This document shows positions 61,001 to 64,000 of a stretch of 64,000 nucleotides of DNA, in pieces. Location of the stretch: the NCBI GenBank assembly GCA_900708905.1, contig CAADRB010000012.1, forward strand, positions 355,235 through 419,234, read 5' to 3'. Numbering within the stretch: position 1 is the first letter of the stretch; each line of letters starts with the position of its first letter. The notes beneath the pieces were generated by a model, which saw only the letters and a list, made by a program, of their open reading frames with translations, was not told the DNA's origin and did not search any database. The DNA comes from Hymenolepis diminuta. Lineage: Eukaryota > Platyhelminthes > Cestoda > Cyclophyllidea > Hymenolepididae. The translations under genes were made by a program, and so were the position numbers.

Positions 61001-64000
61001 CATTTAAAAATGATGTTAGTAGTATGTTGTTACCTTTCCTCTTGGGGGTATATGTCGGTGAAAACTAGATGAAACTATGACTGAATACCAGTTTCGTTTA
61101 AACACTTGTTTTGATATTCCCAGGAGTATGAATCTAATTTCATTCCACTTAATTTAGCCCTTTGGAAAATGACTGTTTTGATATTTATCTCAGTTTTTTA
61201 ATTTTGCTCTAAGCCTTTAGCAATTTTGATTAATTTTAAATAGTGAACCGTTAGATTAAAATCAGGCGAATTTCATCACTCATGTTCTTTACTATTTTCC
61301 ATTCTGCGTCGACTAGAACTCAGGTAATGCGAGGCAAAGAATTTAAATGAAAATGAAAATGTGCCTTATTTTCATGAACCGCATACGGAACTGTAATGTC
61401 TGGGTGGAACGTAGACTTGTGCATTTAACTCCGTTTTCAGGTCTGTAAAATCAACAGTAATACTAAAAAACCTACAAATGGGAAACGCCTTTTGTTTTTG
61501 TGTATTTTGACAACTAAACAGAAGATATTTTGGACTTCTATTATACTAAATGTCTCTTAAGTTGGTCGAGTTAATTCCATTCTCTGAGCTCAATAACTAT
61601 CTCTGATTGAAAGCCAGGACGGATATTTTCGGCACCCTTAAGCGAATTTCTCAGGCTTCAACTCTCTTGCACTGGACTAACAATTATTGATTTTTCTTAT
61701 TCGTGTTTCGGAATGTAGTCTCACCAATGGTGAAATTATTTCTAACAAGAAAGTCATGAATTCCATAAGCTAAAGCTATACCAAAGCGTCTGCAATTTTA
61801 TTAAAAAAAAGGAGAAGAGTTCTTCCGGATCTAAATGAGTCATTAGAATTAAAGCAATGGAATAGAGGCAAAAGGTGCTAAGTTTTAGTTAAAGGATTTG
61901 TCCACAATTTGCCTACAATTTGTGAGTTGTGTTAATTTGATTCGTTTTGATCAAAAACCATGCTTAAGTTTTTGCGTTTATTTGTATTTTCATTCTTCTC
62001 TATAACTCAATTTTCACCTGTTAAATACCAAGAAATGTCCGTTGCAAAACTAGCGGTGCAGGCGTTTGATTCTCATGTTCTTACTATATCTACCCACTTT
62101 TCCTTTGCCCTGTTTTTGTTAGTGTTCTTCTGCTCCATCTATCTCGACTTTCAAATATTGTGTTCAATAGATCTTGCCTAACTCGTGGGTCAATCTTCTA
62201 GATAACTGTACCTTGGTTATCTGCTCTTGGCTGATGGCCTTAGCTCCCACACAATACTTGCTAGGACTTTATAAATCATTATTTTTTCTAGTCTGATGCT
62301 AATTAGATTCTTTTACCTTTTAATTTGTTCTCTTCATTGTTGCATTTAAATCGTAGGCAAGATGTCTTAGATAATTTCGCATCTGACTACAAGCTAAAAT
62401 TTTAAACGTTTAACGTTATTGGAATGAAAGTCCACCAAGAGTCTACTATTTTTAGTTTATCAATCGAACTTCCTAGCCCATCCATGATTTTTAAGCATCG
62501 GGATATGTTTATTTCGATAAATATTTACTAGATAAAAACTGTGTTAACAAATAATTGATTGAGTATGATTGATCTAGATCTTATATACGTTCTGCCTCTC
62601 TAGCTGATTTTTAGCTTTGTATTAAAGTAACTATTTCCTCGGTATATATTTTGCATATCATGCCTTATCATCTTATTCAGAGGGCACTTCATCCCTTTCT
62701 CTAGGCATTGGCTTTGGACTGATTTACTTACCGGCAATAGCGACCGTTGGTCATTGGTTCAAACATCGACGACCTTTTGTGGTGGGATTGGCACTCTGCG
62801 GAAGTGGAGTGGGCAGCATAATCACCGGCCAAGTCTTTCCTCTTCTCATCAGCGAATTTACCTGGAGTGGGGCTCTTGTTATCCTCGCGGCCTTCTGTGC
62901 GCAGTGTCTTGTAAGTTGAATGACTATCTCTTTTTATGGATGGTATTTTCTACTGTGACTTGTATTATAGGAATGTATCTAGTTAAGCTGGAAGATTGTG
63001 ACATTATACGTGGTTTTATCCTCGTTGATTGCTATTAATTATTGCATGTTCTTAAAATTGCTGAACCTCACATTTTTCTTGTCTTATAAGCCATATTACT
63101 TTAATTTACCTTTACCTTTTCCACAAGGTTTGCTGAGATTCTTGGGTGAAATTTTTCTTGTCTTTCTCCTTTAAAAAGATGTTAACTTGAGTTAAAAAAT
63201 CGATAGGTATTCTTTAATGTTAAAGACACAAACTGTTATTGTTTGCAATTTTGAGAGATTGCTAAATATAAATGACGGGACTTATCGATCTTTTCTGATA
63301 TTCCGTAATAGTTTGCTTTGTACTTCTAAACTTGAACAAATATAATTATCGATTGTCTTAACATATATCAATCCCACTCGTCATAATCGGTCTTGTCTTA
63401 TATTTTATGGATTTATTTTTTGCTTCATAAGGAGTAATAAGTTCTACCTTGTTATTTTTAACGGTAACAATTTCGATAACTGAAAGTATGTTAAAGATAT
63501 TCAAATCCTTGTTTTATCTTAAATCAAATATTTTCAATTAGAGCATATATGAGCCGCTATGTCGCAGATTCATTATCTGCATGAATATTATTTCGCTTCA
63601 TTCATTCCTCTTTATTCTCTCGTAGAAAATTCAGAATTGTTCTGTTTGCTTCTATTGCTCTCTTAACCGATCTTGATTGGCTTATTTCTGATACCCACAA
63701 TGAATTGTGGGAAGCAATATAAAGTCCAGCAACTATTAAACAGGAAGTAATCGAAAAGATCCTAAGAGGAAAATCTAGTTATCAAAGAGACTTCATTTTA
63801 TTTTTGAATAGTGGTTGTACAGTATTCAAGTTCCAGAATTCAAATTTCATGATTAATTCACTGGATTGCAGTAAATGCTTGTTTAGGATGATAAGGGTCG
63901 GCTCTGCTGCTCCAGTGTAGTTTTTTTCCAGTTGTTGAGAAGGAAGATGGTCTTTCATGACATCCAGCAGATTATATTTTTAATAGTAAAGGTGAGATAG
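43011..64000 (+). CDS. Monocarboxylate transporter (SLC16 family), 5' part
   Basis: Exons 43011-43238, 52383-52575, 57172-57531, 59358-59501 and 62705-62910 join in phase to 377 codons; the gene runs off the right edge. Residues 1-76 are acidic (HPEGEEEVLRETENN). Exon 2 adds a Gln-rich stretch (HVQQQQQQQAQNQ). Exon 3 has the SLC16 signature CPDGGWGWIVVFASFV at the start of helix 1. Exon 4 has LASALSNQFDF and AGGVIATIGLFASAF. Exon 5 has GIGFGLIYLPAI and HWFKHRRPFVVGLALCGSG, the second family motif. MCTs are 12-helix proton-linked carriers of lactate, pyruvate or related monocarboxylates in the plasma membrane; the substrate cannot be told here. The loop after helix 1 is about 75 residues, longer than usual. 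The ATG at 43011 is the first in the frame; an acceptor-like TTATTAG at about 42996 suggests an upstream leader exon. Confidence 0.85.
45660..46145 (-). pseudogene. Interrupted minus-strand reading frame, possible decayed gene or exon
   Basis: On the minus strand one frame stays open for about 160 codons except for TGA and TAA four codons apart near 45927-45940. The first part reads NEEIPKKKKKLQPLPNFTN, the second EPTTTEALEKSFPLMTESFK. Both are Lys, Ser and Thr-rich. An acceptor-like TTTTAG precedes it at about 46155. I recognise no family. Two closely spaced stops could be bridged by a tiny intron, but I see no good GT-AG pair, so a decayed coding copy is as likely. Chance is also possible in AT-rich DNA. 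Confidence 0.28.
51835..51848. repeat. Short TA dinucleotide run
   Basis: An uninterrupted TA microsatellite of about seven repeats in the first MCT intron. Confidence 0.7.
54936..54952. repeat. TA dinucleotide microsatellite
   Basis: About eight TA repeats in an MCT intron. Confidence 0.75.
56625..56690 (+). repeat. tRNA-like SINE copy
   Basis: ATAGTTTAGTGGTTAATGTG (box A-like) is followed by GCAAAGTTAGAGGTCAAAAG and TTTGATGTCC (box B-like), in the same order and spacing as the copies at 35.9 and 59.05 kb. It lies in an MCT intron in sense orientation. Confidence 0.45.
57532..59357 (+). other. Third intron of the MCT gene
   Basis: A 1.8-kb T-rich intron containing the tRNA-like repeat at 59026-59085. 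Nothing else is recognised. Confidence 0.55.
59026..59085 (+). repeat. tRNA-like SINE copy
   Basis: CGGTGGCATAGCGGTCAACG (box A-like) is followed by CTGCAAAGTCAGAAGTCACG and AGCCCC. It matches the core of the copies at 35.9 and 56.65 kb. Confidence 0.5.
59502..62704 (+). other. Fourth intron of the MCT gene
   Basis: A 3.2-kb intron, GTAAGC to CTCTAG. A 92-codon minus frame at 59845-60123 and a 73-codon plus frame at 61960-62181 have no family resemblance. No element is recognised. Confidence 0.5.
62911..64000 (+). other. Start of the next MCT intron, to the window edge
   Basis: It begins GTAAGT directly after a phase-0 exon end. I found no further MCT exon before the edge, so helices 5-12 are expected downstream. 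Confidence 0.5.

Noticed and set aside
1..64000. CRISPR arrays, operons, insertion sequences or other prokaryotic features.
   Set aside because: The genes are intron-split and eukaryotic in family. I saw no regularly spaced repeats.

Overview
The window looks like nuclear DNA of a flatworm (Platyhelminthes), probably a parasitic one. This is an inference. It rests on AT-rich sequence with GC-richer islands, multi-exon genes that mix multi-kilobase introns with introns of 21-44 bases, a cysteine-rich Ly6/CD59-type surface protein, and weak tRNA-like short repeats. Nothing here is prokaryotic: no operons, and open reading frames above about 100 codons are rare. All gene models below were spliced by eye, by matching GT-AG sites, codon phase and protein-family resemblance.

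Layout, left to right. At 7.16-7.62 kb on the plus strand is a two-exon Ly6/CD59-like secreted, GPI-anchor-type protein. Between 10.4 and 13.0 kb several minus-strand exon-like islands suggest a gene I could not assemble. An aquaporin-11-like channel (minus, four exons) occupies 13.4-17.4 kb. A JTB-family membrane protein (minus, three exons) lies at 19.8-20.4 kb. A complete calaxin/EFCAB1-type EF-hand gene (plus) sits at 22.6-23.4 kb with four required introns and a likely fifth, all tiny. It converges on a 16-kb serine incorporator (SERINC) gene (minus, 23.6-39.9 kb). From 43.0 kb to the right edge runs the 5' part of an SLC16-type monocarboxylate transporter gene (plus), with an acidic and glutamine-rich N-terminal extension; its 3' exons lie outside the window.

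The rest is intron or intergenic DNA. A diverged repeat pair at 21.4-21.8 and 41.5-41.9 kb resembles the end of an LTR-retrotransposon integrase. There are degenerate tRNA-like SINE copies, a two-copy 45-base tandem repeat, and a minus-strand reading frame interrupted by two stops at 45.7-46.15 kb.

Functionally, most of the genes encode membrane or surface proteins (Ly6-like, aquaporin, JTB, SERINC, MCT); the exception is a ciliary calcium sensor. I see no sign that they form one pathway. SERINC and MCT are divergent, with about 3.1 kb between their first coding exons. The most unusual observations are a 21-base intron in calaxin, a long basic and serine/proline-rich insertion in SERINC, and the loss of the standard NPA motifs in the aquaporin.
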